The notes under the pieces are model-generated. The model saw only the letters and a program-made list of their open reading frames with translations, searched no databases and had not been told where the DNA came from. Shown here in pieces: positions 1 through 10,324 of a stretch of DNA of 64,000 nucleotides. Every line of letters starts with the position of its first letter. Position 1 is the stretch's first letter. A program made the position numbers and the translations under genes. Source of the stretch: Site-B1 sp963722665 (lineage in GTDB: Bacteria; Bacteroidota; Bacteroidia; Flavobacteriales; Flavobacteriaceae); assembly GCA_963722665.1 (NCBI GenBank), contig CAVRNW010000024.1, positions 1 through 64,000 on the forward strand, written 5' to 3'.

Positions 1-135
1 TAATAAATGAAATTGCGAGAGAATAATTTTTCAATTCCATGGACAAATAATTTAGTTAATATGTGGTTGAAATTAATCTAAAGAAGTGCTATAAAACTTA
101 CAAATTATAAAATAATTAACTTTTAGTCGAAATTA

Positions 136-166
136 TTTGCATTTCATCGGTAATTGTGTATATTTG
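136..166 (+). promoter_or_regulatory. Promoter of the adhesin operon
   Basis: TTTG at 136-139 is followed after 19 nt by TATATTTG at 159-166, a full match to the Bacteroidota -33/-7 promoter (TTTG, TAnnTTTG). Transcription would start near 173, upstream of the ATG at 263. This argues against translation from the TTG at 137. The spacer holds GCATTTCATCGGT (139-151), an element seen again upstream of the gene at 10325 and twice near 39.75 kb. Confidence 0.7.
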
Positions 167-262
167 CCTAATTTGTCAAATGCGATCTTAAATAAGAAGA
201 TATTTTTGGCAAATAATTGTATTAAAAAAATAAAGTTTTTTAATAAATTTTACCCTAATATT

Positions 263-3200
263 ATGAAAACCTACACACGATCATTGTTTTCAATTTTCCA
301 ATTTAAATTTTTTATTTCTTCCATATTTCTAACCTTATTCTCGTTTAATAGCAAATCTTTTTTTAAACATTTAATGCTATTCTTAGTATTAGTATTCTCG
401 TCTCAATTTGTAATAGGACAAGAATGTCCGGTTATTACTTCTGAAGGAATATTTAATCCAAATGATGACGTTTTAATAACATCGTATCATCAATCCATGG
501 CAAAGATAACAACCGGTTATGTAACCTGGGGAGAAAATATGTCTGCCACTGGGGGAGATGCAACTACCATAACAGAAGTAATACCAGCAAATGGTTACAA
601 CTTTACTGGGTCAATTATTCACTTTGCTGTTTCCGGAAATACCGGAGGACAGGGTTTTTTGGCAACAACGGATGGTTTATATGCTTGGGGACTTGTGGGT
701 GAAGTAGTTGATGCGAGTTTTGCAAGTGGTGCTACTTTTGCTCCAATGATTGGAGTTCCTTTTTCGCCGGGAAATGTAAAAAATATGCACGCAAGTTCTG
801 ATGTTTTATTTGTTCTGCTAAATTCAGGAGAAATTTGGGTGGCAACAACAGGCGCTACTGCACCTAACGGAAATGCAAGTACTAATGGTGATATCTGGCA
901 ACAAGTTCAAACATCTGCAGGTGTTCCATTAACAGGTGCTGCTCAAATGACAGGAAATAAATATGCTGGATTTGCTTTAATGAACAATGGCGATATTTAT
1001 ACTTGGGGAACAAATGTGGTACTCGGAAATGGTACAGGTCTACAAAATGTTGATTATGCGACCTTAATGACTTCACCGCCAGTTCCGGTATCTTATATCT
1101 CTTCATTTACAAATGATGCTGCTGATACAGGAGTATTAGCTTTAGGTACAGATACGAAGGTTTATGGAGTTGGGGCTAATACGACTGGCGAAATAATAAC
1201 GACTGGAACAGGTGTTGTTACAACCTGGACTGCTATTGAAATCAGTGCAGGTACCGATTTAACAGGTGCCCTTTATTTAGCGACTTCTCACACATCAGAA
1301 CAGTATGCTTCTGCTGGCATTATTACGGCTGGAGCTACATCTTCAGATCCAAATATCTTATATACATGGGGAATTAACAATACGAGTTCTATCGGTCAAG
1401 GTACTACTGCAGGTACTATTCAGTATCCTACTATACCTTCTTCATTTACTGTAGGATCCGACGATCCGGTTGCAATTAGTTTAGGAGGTCATGCAACAAC
1501 CATTTTTAATAGAGCCAATGGAGGTTCTATTTGTTTTGTTGGTCATATCACTAATGGTAGTACAGGAGGTCTAACAACTGGAACAGGAGATACTTTTGAA
1601 TGTATTGTTCCTACAGGAGTTGAATTATGTGGAAATTCGGCTACTCCAGGTGTTGCGGCCCAAAATGATTTTGGGAGCACATTGGTAGATACTCCTATAG
1701 TAATAATCGTTTTAGACAATGATTCTGGGACTAGTGCATTTGACTTAGCTTCTTTAACTGCAGGACCTTCGGGTGGATTAACGGCACCAACTAATGGCAG
1801 TGTAGTAGTGAATGGAGATGGAACGATTACATATACTCCTAATCCAGGTTTTGAAGGGACAGATACATTTGAATATCAAATTTGCGATACGACGCCTCCA
1901 GCTGCCGGACCTTATTGTGACACAGCGACTGTTGAAGTTACTGTAGCCTGCTCTTTAGTACCTGGAGAAAATAATATTTTTGGAACCGTTTTTTATGATG
2001 AAGATGAAAGTGCAACATATAATACGGGTGATACACCTGCTATTAGTGTAACTGTAAATTTATACGAGGACTTGGATAACAACAGTATCCCAGATGGCAC
2101 TGCAATTCAAACAACTACAACTAGTGCAAGTGGAAATTATAGTTTTACTCTAAATCTTGTACATGAAATAACCGGGACATACCAACAACGTGTTCTATTA
2201 GAAAGTGATGATGCAAGAGAAAAAAATAATGGCGATGTCGAAATAGATAGAGGTTTAAACTTAACTAAAGATGGTGATGATGCTGTTGGTGGATTTCGTT
2301 TTACAAATATTACTATTCCTGCGGGAGCAATAATTGATGATGCCTATATAACTTTTACATCAGATGGTAATAATAATAAAACAGTTGCTTCTGTTCAATT
2401 TTTTGGTCAGGACGGTACTGCTAATCCTGCAACTTTCGTTGATGGTTCATCAGGAACCATTAGAGGTAGAACAAAGACTTCAGCAAATGTCCTCTGGTCT
2501 AATCTACCTGAATGGATAAATGATAGCACTTATGATACTCCAAACTTATCACCAATTGTTCAGGAAATAATTGATGATCAAAGCGGATTGTCTAACGGAT
2601 CTATTGTATTTATAACAGAGTCAATTGGTCCGGATTTCGAAGATAGAGTAGCATTTGAATATGGTGACGATGCTAACAAAGCAGCTCAATTAAATATTGA
2701 ATATCGTATTCCTCAAAATCCTTTCTATTATTTGACAGAAATAGTACTGCCAACTGATACTGAACTAACAACTCCTTTGGTTCCTGATTCTTATAATGAA
2801 TCTGTTTTTAATGTAGATGGAGTTGGTGATTGCGGCAATGATTTTGGTCTTATTATTAGTCAAAGAATCACAGCTACCGATGATGATTTTAGTACTACAC
2901 AAATCGACGCAACGGCAGGGGGCACAACAGCCACGGTATTCACCAATGATGATGCAGATGGAACAACTCCGGCAACAGATGACTTGATAGATGATAATAT
3001 TAGTATTTCCAATGATGGAGGCTTATCAGGAGTTACAATCAATTCAGATGGCACGATCAATGTTCCGGCAGGCTCTACTCCTGGAACCTATATAGTGGAA
3101 TACACCGTTTGCCTGACTGCCGATAATTCAATATGCGATACAGCCAATGTCACGATAGATGTTTCTGCAACACCTTCTTCAATAACTGCTTCTAATGATA

Positions 3201-4810
3201 GTGGAACCGTAATAGAAGGTATCGGTGGAGTTGCAGTGGTAAATGTACTTTCTAATGATGATTTAAATGGTAGTACACCAACTACAGGAACAGTTAATTT
3301 AACTCAAGTAAGTACTACAGATGCAGGCGTAACTCTTATTCCAGGAACAGGAGAAGTTAGCGTAACAGCTGCTGTTCCTGCAGGATTTTATACTGTGGAA
3401 TATCAAATATGCGATTCTAACGTACCAACTTTTTGTACAACGGCATTTGCTTATATAACAGTAAATCCATTTAACGATAATGATGGTGATGGTATTACAG
3501 ATGAAGATGACCTTGATGACGATAATGATGGTATTTTAGATACTGATGAACTAGGAATATTAGATTGCACTGCAGGTGTTTCACCGCTTTTTGGTGCTTC
3601 TCAAGGTCCAAATAATTATTTAGGTTCTGATATAAATAATCCTGCAACAGGAGATTCATTTCTATATACAGGAGTTTATCCTGGTGTTGATGCAATTATT
3701 ACCATAGTTTCCTCTACAGATACTGCTATAACTGAATTAGATGTTACAACGACAGGTATTGATGAAAATTTTCAGCCTCTAATTAATCATGTGGACAATG
3801 ACAGTTTTACCGAGTTCAGGATAGATTTTGTATTATCCGGTACAACAACGCCTGCTCCAGTAAATAACTTTGTGCTCACAACTATTGATAATGATGTTGA
3901 TGAATTTGTAACATATAAAGATGGGCATACATTAGACCTTTATGTGGATTCACCTACTGATGAATTAGTATATACGGGGCTTGCTAATGCAAATGGATTT
4001 ACACAAGGGTATATCAGCAATGGAAATGTTTTTGGAGGTATTGGACTGGATTCCCCTGAATTTCATGTTGCTGGTGTTTATTCTGGAGTTAATACTGTGA
4101 GTATAAGGTTTGGTAGCAGTGCTGGAGATAATTCTAATCATTCGCTGGCGTTATTACCTTGTATACCTAGAGATTACTGGACTTCAATACCAGATTTATA
4201 TGTGGATATTGATACTGATGGCGATGGAATTCCAAATAGATTAGATACAGATAGTGATAACGATGGTTGTTTTGATGCTTTAGAAGGTGATGCAGGTATT
4301 TTAACATGGCAATTAAATGTAGATGGATCAATAAACAACCCTGTTAATGATAATGGTATTCCTGTAGGTCCAGGAACAGCTGGAGCAGGAACAACAGGAC
4401 AAGAGGATGTAAGTTCTACAGATGCTTTGATACAAGGTAGTCAATGTCAAGCGGATTTAAGTTTGACTAAAACAATTAATAATGCAACTCCAACTATTGG
4501 TGAAACAATTGTATTTACAATTACATTAACCAATTCTGGACCATACAGTGCAAGTGGAGTTCAGGTAAGAGATATTTTACCGACAGGTATAAGTTATGAT
4601 TCTGGTAATTCCAGTATACCAGATTCGACAATCTATGATGACATAACAGGTATTTGGGATCTTAGCACTTTGACAATAAACAATGGAGACAATATAATAC
4701 TTCAAATCGCAGGAATTATAACGCCTGCGTGTGGTGAAATAACAAATGTTGCAGAAATAATAAGTGGCGATGGGCAAGACCCGGATTCATTAAGTAATAA
4801 TGGAAATTAG
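263..4810 (+). CDS. Secreted surface protein A: RCC1-like propeller, Ig-like, TSP3 repeats, C-terminal DUF11
   Basis: Predicted exported multidomain protein of 1515 aa. The ATG at 263 is preferred over the upstream TTG at 137 because the promoter lies between them; it gives a long N-terminus with a hydrophobic signal peptide ending near VIGQ (about residue 53). Domains in order: RCC1-like repeats with recurring Y/L-x-W-G motifs (about 85-430); a cadherin/Ig-like domain (about 465-562); an SdrD-B-like domain (about 568-632); two further Ig-like domains starting ATDDD and ASNDS (about 870-1068); TSP3-type acidic calcium loops (about 1072-1096 and 1315-1343); and a DUF11-like module (about 1394-1515) ending NNGN. 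No type A or type B T9SS CTD is visible. It is first in an operon resembling F. johnsoniae sprCDBF, so a support role for the giant adhesin is inferred from position. Ligand unknown. Confidence 0.85.
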   Translation: MKTYTRSLFSIFQFKFFISSIFLTLFSFNSKSFFKHLMLFLVLVFSSQFVIGQECPVITSEGIFNPNDDVLITSYHQSMAKITTGYVTWGENMSATGGDATTITEVIPANGYNFTGSIIHFAVSGNTGGQGFLATTDGLYAWGLVGEVVDASFASGATFAPMIGVPFSPGNVKNMHASSDVLFVLLNSGEIWVATTGATAPNGNASTNGDIWQQVQTSAGVPLTGAAQMTGNKYAGFALMNNGDIYTWGTNVVLGNGTGLQNVDYATLMTSPPVPVSYISSFTNDAADTGVLALGTDTKVYGVGANTTGEIITTGTGVVTTWTAIEISAGTDLTGALYLATSHTSEQYASAGIITAGATSSDPNILYTWGINNTSSIGQGTTAGTIQYPTIPSSFTVGSDDPVAISLGGHATTIFNRANGGSICFVGHITNGSTGGLTTGTGDTFECIVPTGVELCGNSATPGVAAQNDFGSTLVDTPIVIIVLDNDSGTSAFDLASLTAGPSGGLTAPTNGSVVVNGDGTITYTPNPGFEGTDTFEYQICDTTPPAAGPYCDTATVEVTVACSLVPGENNIFGTVFYDEDESATYNTGDTPAISVTVNLYEDLDNNSIPDGTAIQTTTTSASGNYSFTLNLVHEITGTYQQRVLLESDDAREKNNGDVEIDRGLNLTKDGDDAVGGFRFTNITIPAGAIIDDAYITFTSDGNNNKTVASVQFFGQDGTANPATFVDGSSGTIRGRTKTSANVLWSNLPEWINDSTYDTPNLSPIVQEIIDDQSGLSNGSIVFITESIGPDFEDRVAFEYGDDANKAAQLNIEYRIPQNPFYYLTEIVLPTDTELTTPLVPDSYNESVFNVDGVGDCGNDFGLIISQRITATDDDFSTTQIDATAGGTTATVFTNDDADGTTPATDDLIDDNISISNDGGLSGVTINSDGTINVPAGSTPGTYIVEYTVCLTADNSICDTANVTIDVSATPSSITASNDSGTVIEGIGGVAVVNVLSNDDLNGSTPTTGTVNLTQVSTTDAGVTLIPGTGEVSVTAAVPAGFYTVEYQICDSNVPTFCTTAFAYITVNPFNDNDGDGITDEDDLDDDNDGILDTDELGILDCTAGVSPLFGASQGPNNYLGSDINNPATGDSFLYTGVYPGVDAIITIVSSTDTAITELDVTTTGIDENFQPLINHVDNDSFTEFRIDFVLSGTTTPAPVNNFVLTTIDNDVDEFVTYKDGHTLDLYVDSPTDELVYTGLANANGFTQGYISNGNVFGGIGLDSPEFHVAGVYSGVNTVSIRFGSSAGDNSNHSLALLPCIPRDYWTSIPDLYVDIDTDGDGIPNRLDTDSDNDGCFDALEGDAGILTWQLNVDGSINNPVNDNGIPVGPGTAGAGTTGQEDVSSTDALIQGSQCQADLSLTKTINNATPTIGETIVFTITLTNSGPYSASGVQVRDILPTGISYDSGNSSIPDSTIYDDITGIWDLSTLTINNGDNIILQIAGIITPACGEITNVAEIISGDGQDPDSLSNNGN

Positions 4811-4835
4811 TCATGTTTATAGAACTTATAAAAGA

Positions 4836-7800
4836 ATGAATGTGAGAACTATCATTTCGAATAACAAAGCAGTTAATGCAGATATGCCGATAAAAATTCT
4901 ATTATTTTTTATAGGTCTTTTTGCAATAACTAATTTTGTAAATGCTCAAACAAAAGGATTGATTGTAGAACCTGCCACTGGTGGAGGGACTGCTGTTTTT
5001 GATCCAAATGGAGATGGTTATGTATCAGGTTCAACAGCAGGTTTTTTAGCAAATGATTCTTCTGAAAGTGAAATTCCATTTGTACCATTTATATTTCCTG
5101 GTTTGGAGCCTACAACTGATATTAATAACGGTCCGGATTGTGGATTTACGGATTTTGTAGATACGGGTGGATTTGATCCTGCATATTCTTATGTTGATGG
5201 TAGTGGGAATTGGCTATTTCGATTAAGGTTAGGAGATATTCGTCCTAATGCAAAAAGTTATAGTATTTTAGTTGATACTGATGGAAAATTTGGTAATTCA
5301 GGCCCAGATGCAGATGCAGATTATACTTTGGAAAACCCAGGGTTTGAAGTTGAAATTGTTCTTGGAACTAAATTTGGTGTCTTTATTTATAATGTAGATG
5401 GAACACCAAATTGCACCCCAGTTGTTGAGTATTTGGGAGCTGATCATTATCAAAAGGCTCTTGCAATCTCGGAAGTATGTGGAGATCCTGATTATTTTCT
5501 TGATTTTTATGTGCAATCATCAGATTTAAGTCGACGTTGGGTATAACATCTTCAACACCAATTAGAATGGTGATTGTAGATAATATGGCCGCTAAAAAGT
5601 CTACTGTTTGTAATCCTTCTTCTGCTTCAGATATTGCAGGAGTTCCCATGTGTGCTTCTTTAGCAGATTGTTATGAAGAAATAATTGAAAATCAAGGACC
5701 GTGTTCTTTGGCAGATATTAATGCAGGTCTTTGTTTGCCTAGATCTGTTTGTCCAACAATTACTGCTCCAATAAATACAGGGGATACGGTTGTGTCAGGA
5801 ACCACTTCTGAAGCAGATGGCACGACCATTAGAGTATATAAAAATAATTCCTTAATAGGAACTACAACGAGTAGTGGAGGCGCATGGAGTTTAACGGGGA
5901 TATCTCCGGCTTTGGCTTCAAACGATATAATTAACGCAACTGCTCAGGCTTCAGGCGAAATCGTCTCAACTTTTGATTGTAATACTACAACAGTTGGTGC
6001 AACCTGTTCAGCTCCACCTATTTCAGCAATACATTGTGGGAAAAGCATTTCTGGTCAGGCACCTGTGGCAGGAGCTGTTATAAATGTGTATTTCAACAAT
6101 AGTGCGATACCCTTAACTGCAACTTCTGGAACTGTATATTCTGGGGGTGAAATTACTGTTTCCGGTACTGCATATGGAGATGGTGATCCCGGAGATAATT
6201 TTTTATGGAAATGTACGGGAACTGGTCCGTCAGCGCAATGTAATGCCTCAGGTCCGGCATGTTTGGCAGATGGTGTTTATAAAATTACTGCAACAGAACC
6301 AGGTAAGTGTGAATCAACACCAATATATGTGTGTATTAATACAATTGGAGATTCAGCAACCCCAATAATTTCGACTTCACCAATAACTACAGCAACTACC
6401 TCTGTTTCAGGTACGATGCCTTCACCAGATAATATTGCAACAGATATTGCAGTGATGTTATATGTTAATGATGTACAGGTTGGATCAACAACGACTACAA
6501 CCGGTGGAGCCTGGACTATAGGGAGTTTAACTTTAAATGCCTGTGATGTAATTACAGCAAAAGCGATTAGAACTGGAAGCACACCTAAATGTATATCTAA
6601 TGCATCTACGGCAGTTAATGTTATAGGAGGGACTACTGGAACTCCTCAAATTTCAGGAACCTATTGTGTTATAGGAGCTATTAATACTGTAAATGGTATT
6701 TCGGGTGAAGCCGATGGAACAACAATCTCTGTCTTCGAAAATGGTATTTTAGAAGGTACAACAACAGTATCTTCAGGAGCCTGGACATTATCAGGTATAA
6801 TGATTTCTGCTGGGAGCACAATAACCGCTACTGCAACCGCAAGTGGTTCTTGTAAAACAGAAAGTGCTATCTCTTCAGGAGTACTAGTAGCTTCACAATC
6901 AACCAATACTGTTGCAATTACGACAGATCCAATAATAGAACAATCAACAACTATTTCAGGAACAGGAACTAGTGGAGATATAATCACACTTTATGTGGAT
7001 GATTTTCAAGTTGAAGGCGTATCAGCAACAGTTTCAGGTGGTATTTGGACTATATCTGGTCTGCCAACATATGAACTTTATACTGGAGGTGTTGTAACAG
7101 TTAAAGCAACTTCACCGGGCTCATGTGAATCAGCACCTTCAACAAGTAAGACGGTAGAATGTATTGAACCATTAGACACCTTAACAGTTAATCCGGATAA
7201 TGCTGTAATTTGTTCAGGATCATTCGTTTCAAATATTGATATTGTAAATTCTGAAAATTTAGTTATCTATCAATTATATCTTGATGATGAAATCACAGCT
7301 ACAGGTTCATCAATATTAGGAAATGGTAGTACAATTACATTAACAAGCGGAGTGTTAACTTCTTCAACAACTTTAAAAGTAAAAGCATTAAAATTGCCTC
7401 CAGGATCTTGTGAAGTATTTTTGACAGATAATGTACCGGTTACTGTAAATCCAATTCCAGATTTGGGCTTAACTGTTGATTCAAATAGCCCGGTTTGTTC
7501 CGGCACTTCTGCAGATATTACAGTTGATGCTTCAGAAACAGGGGTTTCTTATCAACTTAGAAATGATACAGATGATTCTAATGTAGGAACAGCCGTTATT
7601 GGAGATGGTAATACAATTAATTTACCAACTGGAAATTTAACAAGTGATACTACATTTAATATTTTAGCAACCGGAGTTGCACCATCAAATTGTAGTGGAG
7701 AGTTAACTAATAAAGTTACTGTAACAATAGCAGCTTTATGTTGCAACGGTGGTACAATAGCAGCAGATCAAACGGTTTGTTTTAATACAGACCCTGCGGC

Positions 7801-10114
7801 CTTTACTTCAACAGCTGCTGGATCAGTTTCTTCAGGAACCTTGGCATATCAATGGCAAATTAGTACAACCGATTGTACAACCGGGTTTACAGATATTTCA
7901 GGAGCTACATCGGAAACATATGATCATCCAACAATTTTTACTACCTCTTTTTTTAGAAGAGTAACTACTAATGGAACAGATTGTACCGAATTGAGTAATT
8001 GTTTGACAATTATTGTAACCAGATTAGGGGTAAATGCAACAGTAACAGATTTAAGTTGTGCCGATGGGCCTAACGATGGAGCGATTGACATCAGTGTCGA
8101 TGGCGCTGTTGGTGCTTATACCATTGACTGGGCACATATTCCAGGATCACCGGATCCTAGTGAAGACCTTACAGGTTTGGCTGCTGGTACATATACAATA
8201 ACAGTTAATGATACTTCAGGATGTCCTGCTGTTGTTAGAAACTATACTGTTGGAACAATTGAAAACCCTTATGCGGCATTATTGTTAACAGGAACTCAAG
8301 GTGCATCGCCTTTCCCAACAACCGATTATCCATCAGGAACATTCCCACCGGATGCTGTAATTGGAGGAGAACCTGGGGGATATAACCAAACCTATCCAAC
8401 AGGAACAGAAAAATTCGATGTAACTTTTGACAACTATTATATTCCTGCAGATTATATTATAGACCCTGACTGGGCAGGATCTGCAACACTTACTTATACT
8501 CAAGATCATGCAGGTACAGAATCGGGTGCTTTCTTTGCAGCTGGTTCTCGTGAAACTGAATTTAGTGATTTTGGTCCCGGATCAATAGCAAATAATTCTG
8601 GTAACGAATATTATGTTTATGGTCGAGGCCTTAACGGATTTGGTTCAACCGGATTTGTTGATGGTTGGACATTAACTTATGATTTTTCAGGACTTGTTAA
8701 CGGATACCTTCCTGCTGGAACTATTATAGCTGTTACAGATGTTGATGGCTTAGCAAGTGGTGGTGAAAATGTAATTTTGAATGCTACTTTGGTTTCTGGA
8801 GCAACCACAGCCTGGGCTAGTTATTTTGATAACTCATTGACTACTCCTCCTCATGGAGCACCTATCTACGATTCAGGAACCAATTCATATAATTATGCAA
8901 GTGTTTCTGGAGCAAACAATGGAAACTGGGTACTGGTTACAACTGAAGATCTTTTAAATGTATCCATAAATGTTACAAATAATGGAGGAGGTTCAATAGG
9001 GCTTAAATTAGCAGCCCCTCTTGTACCGATTGATGTTACTCTTACAGGGACCGACAATACTATATGTTTTGGTGCAGGTGTAGATGGTAGTATTCAAGTA
9101 GATATATTAGGTAATGTTGGACCATACGATATAGCATGGAATAATGGAACTGGGGAGAGTGGAAGTACTTCTAATCAAACAAGTCCATATACAATTTCAA
9201 GCTTACCAGTTGGAACTTATACTGTAACGGTATCTTCAGGAGCTTGCTCTGCACAGGAAACAGTGACTCTGGGTTGTCCGGATTTAGATAACGATGGCAT
9301 TGCAAATATTGCAGATTTAGATGATGATAATGACGGAGTATTAGATTTAGACGAAAGTGGCACATATGATCCAGATGGTGATGAAGATGGTGATGGAATC
9401 GCAAACTGGCAGGATACAACAGATGACGGAACTGGAGATGGTTCACCAACAAATTATACTGATGCCAATGGAGATGGTGTGCCGGATGTATACGACTTTG
9501 ATGGTGATGGTGCTCCAAACCATTTAGACCTGGATAGCGATAATGATGGTTGTAGTGATTCAGTAGAAGCAGGAGCAACTGCCGATACAACTACTGATTT
9601 TCAATATCCAAACGCACCTGTAGGTACAGATGGTGTACCGGATGCAGTTCAAATTACCAGCGGAGCAGAAAGTGGTAATGTAGACTATACAATCATTGAA
9701 ACGAATGCAGGAACCTATGATTTCCTTGATGTAAGTATAAGTGTAGCTTGTGGTGCTGATTTAAGTTTAACAAAAACAATAGACAATTCAACGCCAAAAA
9801 TTGGTGAAACAATTACATATACTATTACTATAACTAATTCTGGGCCAACCAGTGCAACCGGAGTTCAAGTAAAGGATATATTACCAACAGGGCTAATTTT
9901 TGACTTAGGAAATTCAACTATTCCGGCTGGTACTAGCTATGATGATGCTACTGGAATATGGGATTTTAATGCAGAAACAATTGCTAATGGAGAATCTTAT
10001 ATATTACAAATAGCAGCAAGAATAACACCTGCATGTGGTGAAATAACAAATGTTGCTGAAATAATTAGTAATGATAAACAAGATCCGGATTCAATAACTA
10101 ATAATGGAAATTAA
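4836..10114 (+). CDS. Secreted surface protein B with SprB-type repeats and C-terminal DUF11 (one apparent 1-nt deletion)
   Basis: Two open segments (to 5546, and from 5537) form one gene broken by a one-base deletion near 5532. Adding a base between DLS and TLGITSSTP gives a continuous frame of 1759 aa with length divisible by three. The start at 4836 (MNVRT) is tentative; 4884 (MPIK) begins directly at the signal peptide that ends NAQ. The N-terminal about 230 aa form an acidic lectin-like globular domain. Then come several Big-type Ig repeats with a GGAW(S/T) core (5760-7150), Ig/PKD-like domains, two SprB-type repeats with a GTYT(I/V)TV core (about 8030-8250 and 9025-9280), TSP3 acidic loops (9280-9560), and a DUF11-like module ending NNGN. 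The gene starts 25 nt after protein A and probably belongs to the same transcript. Confidence 0.8.
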
Positions 10115-10175
10115 TTCCATAAAGTAATAGAAATGATACAATATTAATAATTTAAACATTTTAACGGAGAAATAT

Positions 10176-10205
10176 GCATTTAATCGATTTATTTACTTAA
10201 TTTTG
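10176..10205 (+). promoter_or_regulatory. Possible internal promoter for protein C
   Basis: TAATTTTG (10198-10205) fits the -7 box TAnnTTTG. No clear -33 TTG is present. Instead GCATTTAATCGAT (10176-10188) lies 22 nt before the -7 box, matching the element that sits 20 nt before the -7 box of gene A. This lies in the 210-nt gap before the ATG at 10325, the longest gap inside the adhesin locus. Confidence 0.4.
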
Positions 10206-10324
10206 CTTAATTGATTAATTAACAAGTTTTTACGTTATCAAATACCAGATTAGTAATATTTTATTTTTTTAAAGTATTATGTTGATAATAAATGATTTAC
10301 AAGATTAAAAGAGCCCAAACTAAA

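Noticed and set aside
137..262. Extension of protein A to the TTG at 137
   Set aside because: A consensus promoter with predicted start near 173 lies inside it, and the signal peptide begins after 263.
4800..5546. A separate 248-aa protein followed by a 1525-aa protein
   Set aside because: The short frame ends in the middle of a globular domain that continues in the next frame; one missing base joins them.
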